Below, piece after piece: positions 25,763 through 34,647 of a DNA stretch of 64,000 bases (the first letter of the stretch is position 1; every line of letters starts with the position of its first letter). The position numbers and the translations under genes were made by a program. Source of the stretch: CAG-390 sp003523225 (GTDB lineage: Bacteria; Bacillota; Clostridia; Oscillospirales; CAG-272); the NCBI GenBank assembly GCA_902461815.1, contig CABPZE010000002.1:216263-280262 (forward strand), given 5' to 3'. Below the pieces are notes generated by a model. That model was given only the letters and a program-made list of their open reading frames with translations, was not told where the DNA came from and ran no database searches.

Positions 25763-27382
25763 ATGTTCCGCGCATTACTGAAGACCAGATTCGCCGCCCT
25801 GCTTTCAAGCATGACGCCGCGCGGCAAGGACGGCAAGCGCCGCGGCAAGGGAATGATAGTGCTGATGTGCGTGCTTTACGCTTATATCGGCGTTGTGTTC
25901 ATCGGAATGTTCCTTTCGCTCTTTTTTGCGGTGTCAATGGCGGTCAGGGGCAGCGACAGTGAATGGATATACTTTGCCCTTGCCCTGCTGTTCTCGTTCG
26001 CCCTCTCCTTTATTGGCAGCATATTTATGACCAAGGTGCAGCTTTTTGAGGCAAAGGACAACGAGCTGTTGCTCTCAATGCCCATTCCGCCCATGTACAT
26101 CCTTGCCAGCCGCGCGGTATATCTTTACATCGTGGCGCTTGTGTATGTGCTTATAGTCATGCTCCCCGCAACGGTAGTGGGAGTGCTCAGCGGACTTATC
26201 GGTATCGTACCCGCACTGCTTATGGTGCTCGGTACGCTGCTGCTGCCTCTGCTCGTGCTTGCGCTTTCAAGCGTTTTTGCCTGGCTGCTTGCGCTGATAA
26301 CCGCAAAATCCGGCAAAAAGAATCTCGTTACCACCGTGCTTTCCCTTGTGTTCTTTGTCGGATATTTCATTCTTATCTCCAACAGCAACAAATATATCGA
26401 GCAGCTGTTTGAAAACCTTTCCGGCATTGCCGACGCGCTCCGCTTCCCCCTCTCTCCCCTTTACGCCTTCGGAGCGGGACTTGCCGACGGAAATGTCATT
26501 CAGTATCTCCTCTTCCTTGCGTGGTGCATAGTGCCGTTTGCCGCCGCCGCGCTTGTGATATCCAAATCGTTTATCCGTATAGCCACAATGCGCGCCGCCG
26601 CCTCCCGCGCCCGCTACCGCGAGCGTACCGTTAAGCAGAAATCGCAGCTGTCGGCGCTCATTGGCAAGGAGCTGCGCAGGTTCTTCTCCTGCTCTGCCTA
26701 TGTGCTCAACTGCGGAATCGGAAATATTCTGCTTATCATAGCCGCTGTTGCATTGCTTATCAAGGGCGGCTCGCTCTTCTCGGCTTTCGCTGTAGAGGGA
26801 GAGGCCGTGGACACCGGTGTTTTCCTTTCGATAGTAGCTACCGTGATGCCCGTCATCCCGCTTTTCTGCACGTCAATGAACGCAGTTTCCGCTCCGTCGA
26901 TATCGCTTGAGGGAAAAAGCATCTGGATACTCCAGTCAATGCCCGTAAAGGGCAGCGACGTGCTTAAAGCAAAAGCGCTGACTCATGTGATAATCAACCT
27001 CCCAGGAGTGATAATTTTCTCCGTGTGCGCAGGTATCGCTCTGAAGCTCGGCGTCGCCAATACGGCGGGAATGCTGGTTCTGAACGTCGCCGCAACCTTC
27101 TTCTATGCCTTTTTCGGCATTGCTCTGAATCTGAAGTATCACAGCTTTGACTGGGTAAATGAAAATTATCCGATAAAGCAGGGTACAAGTGTGACGATCA
27201 CGGTGCTTTCGGGCATGGGTATCTCAACCCTGTACTTCATTCCGTCCATCATTCTCGGCATTGCAGGAGTACCGTCCTATGCAATAAATCTAATATGGAC
27301 TCTTCCCTTTGCCCTTGCCGCGTGGCTTATCTGCCGTTGGGTACTTAAAAAGGGCGGTAGAAAGTTTGAAACCCTAAGTTGA
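25763..27382 (+). CDS. ABC exporter permease
   Basis: A 539-residue membrane protein with about 12 predicted hydrophobic segments in two blocks (about 30-260 and 320-530), separated by a basic cytoplasmic stretch (about 280-310, RYRERTVKQKSQLSALIGKELRRF). This is the architecture of the large Firmicutes ABC exporter permeases that pair with one EcsA-like ATPase. It begins right after the ATPase stop. The substrate is unknown. Confidence 0.85.
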   Translation: MFRALLKTRFAALLSSMTPRGKDGKRRGKGMIVLMCVLYAYIGVVFIGMFLSLFFAVSMAVRGSDSEWIYFALALLFSFALSFIGSIFMTKVQLFEAKDNELLLSMPIPPMYILASRAVYLYIVALVYVLIVMLPATVVGVLSGLIGIVPALLMVLGTLLLPLLVLALSSVFAWLLALITAKSGKKNLVTTVLSLVFFVGYFILISNSNKYIEQLFENLSGIADALRFPLSPLYAFGAGLADGNVIQYLLFLAWCIVPFAAAALVISKSFIRIATMRAAASRARYRERTVKQKSQLSALIGKELRRFFSCSAYVLNCGIGNILLIIAAVALLIKGGSLFSAFAVEGEAVDTGVFLSIVATVMPVIPLFCTSMNAVSAPSISLEGKSIWILQSMPVKGSDVLKAKALTHVIINLPGVIIFSVCAGIALKLGVANTAGMLVLNVAATFFYAFFGIALNLKYHSFDWVNENYPIKQGTSVTITVLSGMGISTLYFIPSIILGIAGVPSYAINLIWTLPFALAAWLICRWVLKKGGRKFETLS

Positions 27383-27445
27383 ACGGAAAAAACTTAATAA
27401 AAAAACTCCGCCTGATATCAAAGACGGCAGCCAACAAAAACCTGA

Positions 27446-27488
27446 AACCGCCCCGGGACACGCCAATGTGTGTTCCGGGACGGTTTTT
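27446..27488. terminator. Terminator after the ABC exporter
   Basis: AACCG-CCCCGGGACAC pairs with GTGTTCCGGGA-CGGTT and is followed by a T-run. It lies between the plus-strand exporter and the converging antiporter relic. Confidence 0.85.
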
Positions 27489-27498
27489 TAGATTTTAT

Positions 27499-28089
27499 TT
27501 ATTCCTTTATCTCCCCCGCCCACTTGAAAGCAAATTTTGCAATGATAACGGCGATGATCTCATTTATTATTGCCGCCACAACGATCGTGCCGGACACGAT
27601 ATCGGCAAGGGACGGGTCAAACGCCGTCAGTGTTGAAACGGCAATTCCGGTGAATACCAACGACACCCCGGAATGAGGCAGCAGTGTAAAGCCAAGGTAT
27701 TTTGTGACCGTCGGCTCTGCCCCCGTTATCCTGCCGCCGAGGTACGCACCGCCGATCTTTCCGGCTGCCCGTGAGAGAATATAAACTGCCGTAAACAGCC
27801 CCGCGCCCGCAATAAGACGGTAATCAAGCGGCATTCCAAGATTCACTATGACCGCGATAAGGGACAGGCTCAGCAAAGGATTGTACAGCTTCAGCACATC
27901 CGCAAGTTCCTTTTCGGGAACAAGATTTGCAACCGTGGCACTGAATGCCATTCCTATGAGAAGATAATTGAGACTGAACGAATGGAAAAGATACAGGTCG
28001 ATCATAAGACCGCATGCCGCGGACACGCAAAGAAACGCAAGCATCAGCACAAAAAGCGTGATGTTCTTAGCGGAGAAATCACAAAACAT
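27499..28089 (-). pseudogene. C-terminal relic of a cation:proton antiporter
   Basis: The translated 196 residues are hydrophobic and show the second half of a CPA2/NhaS-type antiporter, including SLNYLLIGMAFSATVANLVPE, ALDPLL-like YNPLLSLSLIAVIVNLGMPL and the HSGVSLVFTGIAV segment. Full antiporters have about 400 residues, so the first half is missing. The homology stops exactly where a hairpin repeat (28090-28165) begins; an ATG at 28089 exists by chance and no ribosome site stands in front of it. It is read here as a gene cut by insertion or deletion at the repeat. A functional half-length protein is unlikely. Confidence 0.75.
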
Positions 28090-28165
28090 TGACCTAACAC
28101 CACGGCAGGGGCGAACTGTGTTCGCCCGCGGGAGACCGCAGGTCTCTCCTACGGGTAAAAAATGG
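28090..28165. repeat. Compound hairpin repeat cutting the antiporter gene
   Basis: Two adjacent palindromes, GGGCGAACTGTGTTCGCCC and GGAGACCGCAGGTCTCTCC, sit in a GC-rich block between CACCACGGCAGG and CCTACGGG. Hairpin blocks of this kind are scattered through genomes of gut Clostridia and look like small non-coding mobile units; I recognise the type but could not count copies here. Confidence 0.7.
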
Positions 28166-28185
28166 TTCGCAGTAAACAAATAATT

Positions 28186-28228
28186 AACCCCGATAGATTT
28201 TTTGAAAATCTATCGGGGTTCGTTTTTT
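28186..28228 (+). terminator. Orphan terminator-like hairpin
   Basis: AACCCCGATAGATTTT pairs with its perfect complement around TTG, followed by a T-run on the plus strand. No plus-strand gene ends here; it overlaps the stop of the minus-strand acidic protein gene and is probably left from the disrupted locus. Confidence 0.6.
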
Positions 28229-28592
28229 ATTTAGTGTGTAAAATTTCGATATTTCCATCTACAAATCCAACGCCAATACCATCTTTTGATTTCAGCAAAT
28301 CTGCATATTTGCCATGTTCTAAATATTGGTTCAATTCCTTAACCATATATTCTAAAGCCTCGTCCCATTCACACTCCATTCCCCAATTATACAAACACTC
28401 TCGTGATCCAAAATCGGTCAATTCGTCGCATGCCCAGTCCTCGTCTTCGGGGTCAAAGCGTTCTGTTCCAACCAATTCCATTGCCCAGCTACTATCGGAT
28501 TCCTCGTAAAGATTAAAGCAGAAAGCTACAACAGTATTGGGAATTTCTTGATCCAAAACTTTATCAATCCAATTTGATACACCGTTATTCAT
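28227..28592 (-). CDS. Acidic hypothetical protein
   Basis: A 121-residue, strongly acidic cytoplasmic protein of unknown function that starts at an ATG after GGAGAAA. It is rich in Trp, Tyr, Asp and Glu (FDPEDEDWACDELTDFG and YNWGMECEWDEALEYM). Base composition is distinctly AT-richer than neighbouring genes. Acidic single-domain proteins like this are common among immunity proteins of polymorphic toxins, but no toxin is visible, so this is only a suggestion. It lies between a truncated antiporter and hairpin repeats, in a decayed patch that may be acquired DNA. Confidence 0.6.
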   Translation of the reverse strand: MNNGVSNWIDKVLDQEIPNTVVAFCFNLYEESDSSWAMELVGTERFDPEDEDWACDELTDFGSRECLYNWGMECEWDEALEYMVKELNQYLEHGKYADLLKSKDGIGVGFVDGNIEILHTK

Positions 28593-28650
28593 TATTCTTT
28601 TCTCCTTTTGTCAAATTCTTATTTCTCCTTTTGTTTATCGCCAGTTTCGC

Positions 28651-28862
28651 CTTTGTATTACAAAGGCTTTGGGCAAAGCCCATACCCCTAAAGTTTTACG
28701 AACGCTCCAATAGGCTCCCTCCGGGAGGGAGCTGGCGCCGTAGGCGACTGAGGGAGAGTGCGTTACAATAAAGCTAATTCAAACTCAAAGTTACGTAGGC
28801 TCCTTCCACCGCTAACGCGGTCCCCCTCCCTCTCGGAGGGAGGCTTTTCGATAGTCTCATTA
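28651..28862. repeat. Two GC-rich palindromic repeat elements
   Basis: The first element (28651-28770) contains GGCTTTGGGCAAAGCC, CTCCCTCCGGGAGGGAG and GCGCCGTAGGCG palindromes in a row; the second (28795-28860) contains CCTCCCTCTCGGAGGGAGG after CACCGCTAACGCGG. Neither encodes protein. Such blocks are widespread in gut Clostridia and resemble the one at 28090. Confidence 0.7.
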
Positions 28863-28870
28863 TAACACAA

Positions 28871-28906
28871 ATCGGCAGAGAAAACAAGTTCTCTGCCGAT
28901 ATTTTT
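28871..28906 (+). terminator. Terminator-like hairpin
   Basis: ATCGGCAGAGAA pairs with TTCTCTGCCGAT, followed by ATTTTTG. No plus-strand gene ends just upstream. On the minus strand a TATAAT lies beyond it (about 28860), which could be the promoter of the acidic protein gene. The following stretch to 29097 holds no convincing gene. Confidence 0.55.
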
Positions 28907-29097
28907 GTACCCCTGATTTCTCCGTTAAGGACAAACGAGAAACGCAGACGTGCGTATTTTTGAATGCCTCATAAGAAATGCCGCCAAAAGTCCGGTCAGT
29001 ATTCCGATAACAAACGGCAGAAGCACAATGCACTTTTTACAGCAGATAGCGCGCAGTAAGCGAATATAAATTACTGTATCAGAATGATCCTCAGCGC

Positions 29098-30108
29098 TTA
29101 ATACGCAATATCTTCAAATTCCTTTATGCACTCCCGGAAAAAGCGACGGTAGGAGTTGCAATAGAGAAACAGTCCGTCGTCGTTGCGGTAGCGTCGGCAT
29201 CCGCCGCGGCAAAGGTCAATAAATCGGCAACGCGAGCACTGTTCGGGCAGCTCCCACGACGATTCCGTAAATCGCGTCCCTGCCGGAGCATTCAGGATAT
29301 CCTCAACGCTGTCGGTCAGAATATTTCCGAGCTTCAGCTCCTCTTTTACATAAAAATCGCACGGATAAACGCTCCCGTCCGCTTCTATCAGCAGCTGAGG
29401 CGTGCATACCCCGGCGGCGCCGCAGTCCTCGGGATACGCGCCCGACAAGATCATGCGGATATTTTCAAACAACCGTATGTAAACACGCCGCCCGACGGCA
29501 ATATCGTCCCGCCACAAGCGGAAAAGACGCACAAGAAACTCGCCGTAAGCCGCATCGGACAGCCGCCTTGCCCCGATGCAAGGGATGTACTGCTGATAGT
29601 CAAAGCCCTCGCGGCGGTAAAATTCGTAGATCTGCCCGATCCTCGCCGCTGTCTCGTCGGTAACGACTGTAAGGATATTAAAATCACAGCCCGCCTTTTC
29701 AAGATGTCCGATGCCCCGCATCACTCCCGCAAAATCCTCGCGGTAAACGCTGTGAGACAGCTCGTCTCCGTCAAGCGAGACCCCGACCAGCACCCCGTTT
29801 TCCGCAAAAAGAGCTGCCATCCTGTCGTCGATAAGCGTGCCGTTGGTCTGCACCGAGACCTGCCCCGCGTAACCCAGCTTTGAAAGATGCCCGATCACGG
29901 CAGCAAAAAAATCATATCCTGCAAGCAGCGGCTCGCCGCCCTGAAAGACGAGCGGATAACCGCACCTCAGATACGGAGCAAGACTGTCAAGCACATGGCA
30001 GGCGTCCGAGGCGGACATGGGCGCAGCAGTCTCATGCCCCTCCTTGTAAAAGCAGTACCGGCAGCCGAGATTGCACCGCCCCGATACGGGCTTTATCATT
30101 ATATTCAT
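29098..30108 (-). CDS. Anaerobic sulfatase-maturating radical SAM enzyme (anSME-like)
   Basis: This radical SAM/SPASM protein would convert the active-site Cys or Ser of a sulfatase to formylglycine without oxygen. The 336-residue product has the radical SAM motif CNLGCRYCFYKEG in its first 30 residues and a C-terminal SPASM part with CxxxxC (CGAAGVC), the GSVYPCDFY segment and CSRCRFIDLCRGGC, giving the cysteines for auxiliary [4Fe-4S] clusters. It overlaps the stop of the sulfatase gene by four bases, which ties it to that substrate. It is slightly shorter than the usual 370-400 residues. Confidence 0.88.
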   Translation of the reverse strand: MNIMIKPVSGRCNLGCRYCFYKEGHETAAPMSASDACHVLDSLAPYLRCGYPLVFQGGEPLLAGYDFFAAVIGHLSKLGYAGQVSVQTNGTLIDDRMAALFAENGVLVGVSLDGDELSHSVYREDFAGVMRGIGHLEKAGCDFNILTVVTDETAARIGQIYEFYRREGFDYQQYIPCIGARRLSDAAYGEFLVRLFRLWRDDIAVGRRVYIRLFENIRMILSGAYPEDCGAAGVCTPQLLIEADGSVYPCDFYVKEELKLGNILTDSVEDILNAPAGTRFTESSWELPEQCSRCRFIDLCRGGCRRYRNDDGLFLYCNSYRRFFRECIKEFEDIAY

Positions 30109-31439
30109 TTTTTCTTATCGCGCAGCTTTTCTACCCTGTTGCCCTGCCAGTCATACACCGGGTCAAACGGAGTGGCGGAATCGGTTCTGTTGGCGACCTG
30201 TCCCGGTCGAAGCGGTATCGGTCCGTCAATAAGAGGATCGTTCGTGTCACGCATCCATTTGTCAAGCACCGCAGAAAGCTCCCGCAGGTCATCCGCATAT
30301 TCCGGACGCGAGGCAAGATTTATGCGTTCTGCCGGGTCGGCAACAAGATCGTAAAGACATACCCTGTCGCGCGGAATGTACGGCAGCTTTGAGGTCAGAT
30401 AAGCATCCTTTGCCGCGTGCTCGCCAATATTCACTATCGGCTTTTCAAGCCGGTCGTAAAACTTTATCAGTTTGAGTCTGTCGGTGCGAACCGCGCGCAT
30501 GGGCTCGTACGCCGCATGATATGTCATTTCGGAGAAAACATAGTCGTGAACCTTTTCCACATCACCGCGCATCAGAGGCATGAGCGACTTGCCCTGAAGC
30601 CAGTCCGGATGTTCAAGTCCGAGCATATCGCACACGGTGGGGTAAACGTCAAGGTGCGAGACCATTGCATCCGACGCACCGCGGCCGATGTCCGGGTGGC
30701 GTATGAACATGGCAACTCCCGTGCCGGTGTCCTTCAGGGTGCTTTTCATTTCCGGGAAGGAAATGCCGTGGTCGGTGGTAAACAGTATTACGGTATCCCT
30801 GTCAAGCCTCTGCGCCTCCAGCTCGTCAAGTATCGCGCCCACGCAATCGTCAACTACCCTAAGACTTGTCAGGTAATTTGCAAAATCATGGCGCGTTTCC
30901 TTGGTGTTCACGACGGGAAACGGGGTCGCTATGAAGTCCTCCTCTATGTCGGTAGCTTCCTCATACACAAGATGCGTGCTGAACATACCGAAAGAAAGGA
31001 AAAAGGGCTTACCCTCGTTACGCCCGCTGCGAAGGAAGTCAAGCGCGTGTTCGAGCGCCCGTCCGTCGCGCACGCGCGAGCTTTTCTCACGCGATGAAAA
31101 CCTCTCGTCATAGCAAAGAGCTGCCGGATCTTTTGCCTCGTGCTGAACTCCGCAAAGAACAGTGTAGTAGCCGTGGTCGTGAAGAAAATACGAAAGATGC
31201 TTGTGAAAATCGTTGGTTTCAAAGCCGCGGTGCGAAAGACCGAACATTCCGCTTGAATGCGGCGCCATTCCGGTCAGCAGTCCGGTGCGGCTGCAGGAGC
31301 AGGTCGGCGCTGTGCTGTGCGCCTGGTGGAACATAAAGCTCTCCCGCGCAAGTCTCATAAGGTTCGGGTTGTCGGCGGAAATACCGTAAGGCTGCATATA
31401 CCGCCCACTGTCATGCGTGTGAATGTAGATGAAATTCAT
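30105..31439 (-). CDS. Type I sulfatase of the sulfamidase/heparan type
   Basis: A 444-residue alkaline-phosphatase-fold sulfatase. The formylglycine motif is CSCSRTGLLTG (about residue 48), where the modified residue is the first cysteine; the third position is Cys instead of the usual Pro or Ala. Metal and catalytic residues follow in GMFSTH, VILFTTDHGI and the D-H-G triad. There is no signal peptide, so it acts in the cytoplasm on imported sulfated sugars. It is coupled to its maturase gene by an ATGA overlap. Substrate is unknown; sulfated glycans such as mucin or heparan are likely in a gut setting (inference). Confidence 0.88.
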   Translation of the reverse strand: MNFIYIHTHDSGRYMQPYGISADNPNLMRLARESFMFHQAHSTAPTCSCSRTGLLTGMAPHSSGMFGLSHRGFETNDFHKHLSYFLHDHGYYTVLCGVQHEAKDPAALCYDERFSSREKSSRVRDGRALEHALDFLRSGRNEGKPFFLSFGMFSTHLVYEEATDIEEDFIATPFPVVNTKETRHDFANYLTSLRVVDDCVGAILDELEAQRLDRDTVILFTTDHGISFPEMKSTLKDTGTGVAMFIRHPDIGRGASDAMVSHLDVYPTVCDMLGLEHPDWLQGKSLMPLMRGDVEKVHDYVFSEMTYHAAYEPMRAVRTDRLKLIKFYDRLEKPIVNIGEHAAKDAYLTSKLPYIPRDRVCLYDLVADPAERINLASRPEYADDLRELSAVLDKWMRDTNDPLIDGPIPLRPGQVANRTDSATPFDPVYDWQGNRVEKLRDKKK

Positions 31440-31754
31440 TTTTTCCCCTTTCCGCCGAAAAGGAACTGCCGAACAGAATTTTTCTTCTTACGTCAGCACC
31501 GTTTTATTCTCCGGCGATCCTTATTCCGATATCATATCATCAGCATTTTATCATTTTACCGCCTGCAAGTAAATAAAAATACTATTATTTTTATTAAAAT
31601 CATATTTATTATCGATGTCCCGACCCAGAGCAACGAAGCGCGGCTTCGGCATATCGTCTGTCGCTCACGTCAAATACCGTGTGAATTTTTTATCAATCTT
31701 TTCTGATTCTTTAATTCTTTGTGACATATTTTTTGTTCAATGCGACAAAACATG
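31440..31754. other. Intergenic region before the GlpA-like operon
   Basis: About 315 bases between divergent genes. AT-rich (TTATTTTTATTAAA near 31580) with no hairpin or coding region I can support. An AAAGGGG ribosome site serves the sulfatase on the minus strand. Confidence 0.5.
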
Positions 31755-31783
31755 TTGACAACGTCACCTCTTTATGCTAAGAT
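31755..31783 (+). promoter_or_regulatory. Promoter of the GlpA-like operon
   Basis: TTGACA (31755-31760) and TAAGAT (31778-31783) are 17 bases apart. Confidence 0.75.
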
Positions 31784-31844
31784 ATCAATGTCAGACCCAC
31801 ATGACTGGCGGAGTATCGCCGGTACACAGAAAGGATATGCACTT

Positions 31845-33296
31845 ATGTACGATTACGATGTTTTAATCATCGGGTGCGGCATCAGCGGAGCCGCGGCAGC
31901 ATATATGCTTGCGCGCTATGACCTTAAAACAGGTATACTTGAACGCTCCAATGACGTCGCCAACGGCACAACAAAGGCAAACAGCGCAATTCTGCACGCC
32001 GGATACGACCCGGCTCCCGGATCTCTGATGGCTCGCCTCAACAGGCGCGGAATATCTATGGCAAGAGACATCTGCCGCCGCCTTGACATTGAGTACCGAC
32101 CCATGCCCTCTCTTGTGATCGCTTTCAATGAGCGGGATATGAATGAGATTCACAGGCTTTACGAAAGAGGTATCGCCAACGGCGTAAGTGTCAGAATACT
32201 CTCACGCGAGGAGGCGCTTGCCGTTGAGCCGTCGCTGAACCCTGACGTTGTCGGCGCGCTTTTTTCCGATGAATCCGCAATAGTCAACCCGTGGGAATAC
32301 GCTACGGCAATGGCGGAGACCGCTGTACTCAACGGCACGGAGCTTATGCTTGAGCAGCTTGTCACGGGGATAGAAAAGAATGAGGACGGTACGCTTACCG
32401 TCATAACCGACAAAGGAAGCTTCAGGACCCGCTTTATTGTCAACGCCGCCGGGTGCTTTGCCGGGGATATCTGCCGCATGGTCGGCGACGACCGCATAAC
32501 CCAGACCAACTACGCCGGTCAGTATTATGTGCTTGACAAATCCGAGGGCGCTCGCGTCGGTTCCGTTATCTTCCGCTGTCCCGACGAGAACGGCTTCAAG
32601 GGTATACTTGTCACCCCCACCGTTCACGGGAATCTGCTTGTTGGTCCCGATGCCTCCCCGGTGTCGGACGGCGACAACACCGCGACCGACAGCGCAACGC
32701 TTGCAATGCTTAAAAAGCGCGGTCTTGAGTCAGTCCCCGGCATAAACTTCCGCGAGGTGATCCATGAGTATGCCGGAGTTCGCCCGACCACACAGTACAA
32801 GGATTTTATTATTGACGTCTCCCCTGCCTGCCCACAGCTTATAAATCTTGCGGGCATTTGCTCCCCCGGACTTTCCGCCGCCCCCGCAATAGGGGAGGAA
32901 GCAGTAAGACTTCTTGCAGAGCAGGGGCTGGAGCTGAAAGAAAGAGCGGATTTCAAGGACACACGCCCGCCCGTAATACGCTTTGCGGAGCTTTCTGAGG
33001 AGGAAAAGCAGCGCGTTGCTGCCGAAAATCCGGCATACGGACGCATAGTCTGCCGCTGCGAGACGGTTACAGAGGGAGAAATAGTTGACGCGATACACCG
33101 TCCGATAGTTCCGCGCTCGGTTGACGCCATAAAGCGCCGCTGCCGCGCCGGAATGGGAAGATGTCAGGGCGGATTCTGCTCCCCGCGAGTACACGCCATC
33201 CTTGCGCGCGAGCTGGGAGTGCCGATGACGGAAATTACTCTTGACTCTCAGGGATCGTTCATACTTACCGGATGCACGAAAGGAGCCGACAACTGA
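31845..33296 (+). CDS. GlpA-like FAD-dependent dehydrogenase with BFD-type iron-sulfur end
   Basis: A 483-residue FAD enzyme of the DAO/GlpA fold, probably an anaerobic glycerol-3-phosphate or related alpha-hydroxy-acid dehydrogenase. The FAD motif is IIGCGISGAAAAYMLARY; the N-terminal 380 residues have the substrate-domain pattern (KANSAILHAGYD, EYAGVRPTTQYKDF). The C-terminal part carries a BFD-like [2Fe-2S] site, CRCETVTEGEI...CRAGMGRCQGGFC. A GAAAGGA site lies eleven bases before the ATG at 31845; the upstream in-frame ATG has no site. It overlaps the next FAD gene and DUF1667 follows, the usual clostridial order. Confidence 0.85.
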   Translation: MYDYDVLIIGCGISGAAAAYMLARYDLKTGILERSNDVANGTTKANSAILHAGYDPAPGSLMARLNRRGISMARDICRRLDIEYRPMPSLVIAFNERDMNEIHRLYERGIANGVSVRILSREEALAVEPSLNPDVVGALFSDESAIVNPWEYATAMAETAVLNGTELMLEQLVTGIEKNEDGTLTVITDKGSFRTRFIVNAAGCFAGDICRMVGDDRITQTNYAGQYYVLDKSEGARVGSVIFRCPDENGFKGILVTPTVHGNLLVGPDASPVSDGDNTATDSATLAMLKKRGLESVPGINFREVIHEYAGVRPTTQYKDFIIDVSPACPQLINLAGICSPGLSAAPAIGEEAVRLLAEQGLELKERADFKDTRPPVIRFAELSEEEKQRVAAENPAYGRIVCRCETVTEGEIVDAIHRPIVPRSVDAIKRRCRAGMGRCQGGFCSPRVHAILARELGVPMTEITLDSQGSFILTGCTKGADN

Positions 33297-34552
33297 TGAA
33301 AAACCATTATGACGTTATTGTTATCGGCGGAGGTCCGGGCGGCATGGCAGCCGCATGTGCCGCCTGCGGCGGCGGAGCCTCATCGGTGCTTCTGATAGAG
33401 CGCGACCGTGAGGTCGGCGGAATACTTAACCAGTGCATTCACAGCGGATTTGGCCTTCATCATTTCAAGGAGGAGCTGACAGGACCCGAATATGCCGGAC
33501 GGTTTGCCGCAATGCTTAAGGAAACGGAAACCGAGGTGCTTACCGACACGATGGTGCTTGAGGTAACCGCTGACCGTCGCGTTAAATGCCTCAACTCGCG
33601 CGACGGATACCGTGAGTATTCAGCAGGCGCGATAGTGCTGGCAATGGGCTGCCGCGAGCGCACACGCGGAGCTATCGCCATCCCCGGGGACCGCCCTGCC
33701 GGAGTCATGACCGCAGGCACGGCACAGAGATATGTAAATATGGAAGGCTATATGCCGGGGCGCAGGATAGTAATTCTCGGCTCGGGCGACATAGGGCTTA
33801 TAATGGCGCGCCGCATGACGCTTGAGGGCGCAAAGGTGCTGGCGTGCGTGGAGCTTTGCCCGTATTCAAACGGTCTTACGCGCAATATCGTACAGTGCCT
33901 TGAGGATTACGGCATTCCCCTTTATCTTTCCCACACCATCACCGGAATTGTCGGACGTGAAAGAGTGGAAAAGGTCGTAATATCCAAGGTGGACGGATTT
34001 ACCCCAATACCCGGTACCGAATTTGAAATTGAATGCGACACGGTCCTGCTGTCGGTCGGGCTTATCCCCGAAAACGAGCTGACCCGCCGCGCAGAAATTC
34101 CGATAGACCGCCGCACGAACGGTCCGGCGGTATATGAGAATATGCAGACCATGTGCGAAGGTATCTTCGCCTGCGGAAATGTGGTGCACGTGCATGATCT
34201 TGTGGACTTCGTGACCGCCGAAAGCATGAAGGCGGGTGCGGCAGCCGCAGCATACGCGCTGGGACGGCGCGCGACCGGCAGAACGCTTGACATTATCCCC
34301 GGCGAGGGAGTCAACTACACCGTGCCGCAGAAGCTGCGCCCGGACAATGTTTCTCCCACAGCGGAAATATTCTTCCGCACCAATCGCCCGCGCGGCGCTT
34401 CCCGCATTACAGTCACCTCCGGCGACCGCGTGATTGCCAGCTTCATGCGTGCCAGAATGGCGCCCGGCGAGATGGAGAAGATCTCCCTGCTCCCCAAGCT
34501 GCTTGAGTCGGCGGGCAACAGTCTGACCGTAAGCGTTTCGGATGAAGTCTGA
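33296..34552 (+). CDS. NAD(P)/FAD-dependent oxidoreductase partner subunit
   Basis: A 418-residue pyridine nucleotide-disulfide-reductase-like flavoprotein. FAD and NAD motifs are VIGGGPGGMAAA, ILGSGDIGLIMARRM and the FACGNVVHVHDLVDFVT end. The CIHSGFGLHHF segment carries a redox cysteine. It lies between the GlpA-like protein, which it overlaps (TGATG), and a DUF1667 protein. Together the three resemble a soluble anaerobic dehydrogenase complex that hands electrons from the GlpA-like subunit on to NAD or a carrier (inference from the conserved trio). Confidence 0.82.
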   Translation: MKNHYDVIVIGGGPGGMAAACAACGGGASSVLLIERDREVGGILNQCIHSGFGLHHFKEELTGPEYAGRFAAMLKETETEVLTDTMVLEVTADRRVKCLNSRDGYREYSAGAIVLAMGCRERTRGAIAIPGDRPAGVMTAGTAQRYVNMEGYMPGRRIVILGSGDIGLIMARRMTLEGAKVLACVELCPYSNGLTRNIVQCLEDYGIPLYLSHTITGIVGRERVEKVVISKVDGFTPIPGTEFEIECDTVLLSVGLIPENELTRRAEIPIDRRTNGPAVYENMQTMCEGIFACGNVVHVHDLVDFVTAESMKAGAAAAAYALGRRATGRTLDIIPGEGVNYTVPQKLRPDNVSPTAEIFFRTNRPRGASRITVTSGDRVIASFMRARMAPGEMEKISLLPKLLESAGNSLTVSVSDEV

Positions 34553-34647
34553 AAAAGACTCTCACGACACAGATCCTGAAAAAACGGTCACGCTCAGCAC
34601 AAAACATTGAAAGGATGCTTTCGCAAAACGAAAGCGACGGTCAAATA

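Noticed and set aside
27499..28179. Intact 226-residue antiporter
   Set aside because: The first 30 residues are translated from the hairpin repeat and half of the transporter fold is missing.
28925..29084. Small hydrophobic frame (CCKKCIVLLPFVIGILTGLLAAF) downstream of the sulfatase maturase
   Set aside because: The frame contains a plausible membrane helix but no ATG, TTG or well-placed GTG with a ribosome site.
31740..31844. Longer N-terminus for the GlpA-like protein from the ATG-like codon at 31740
   Set aside because: The promoter boxes lie inside this stretch and the FAD motif begins at 31845 after a good ribosome site.
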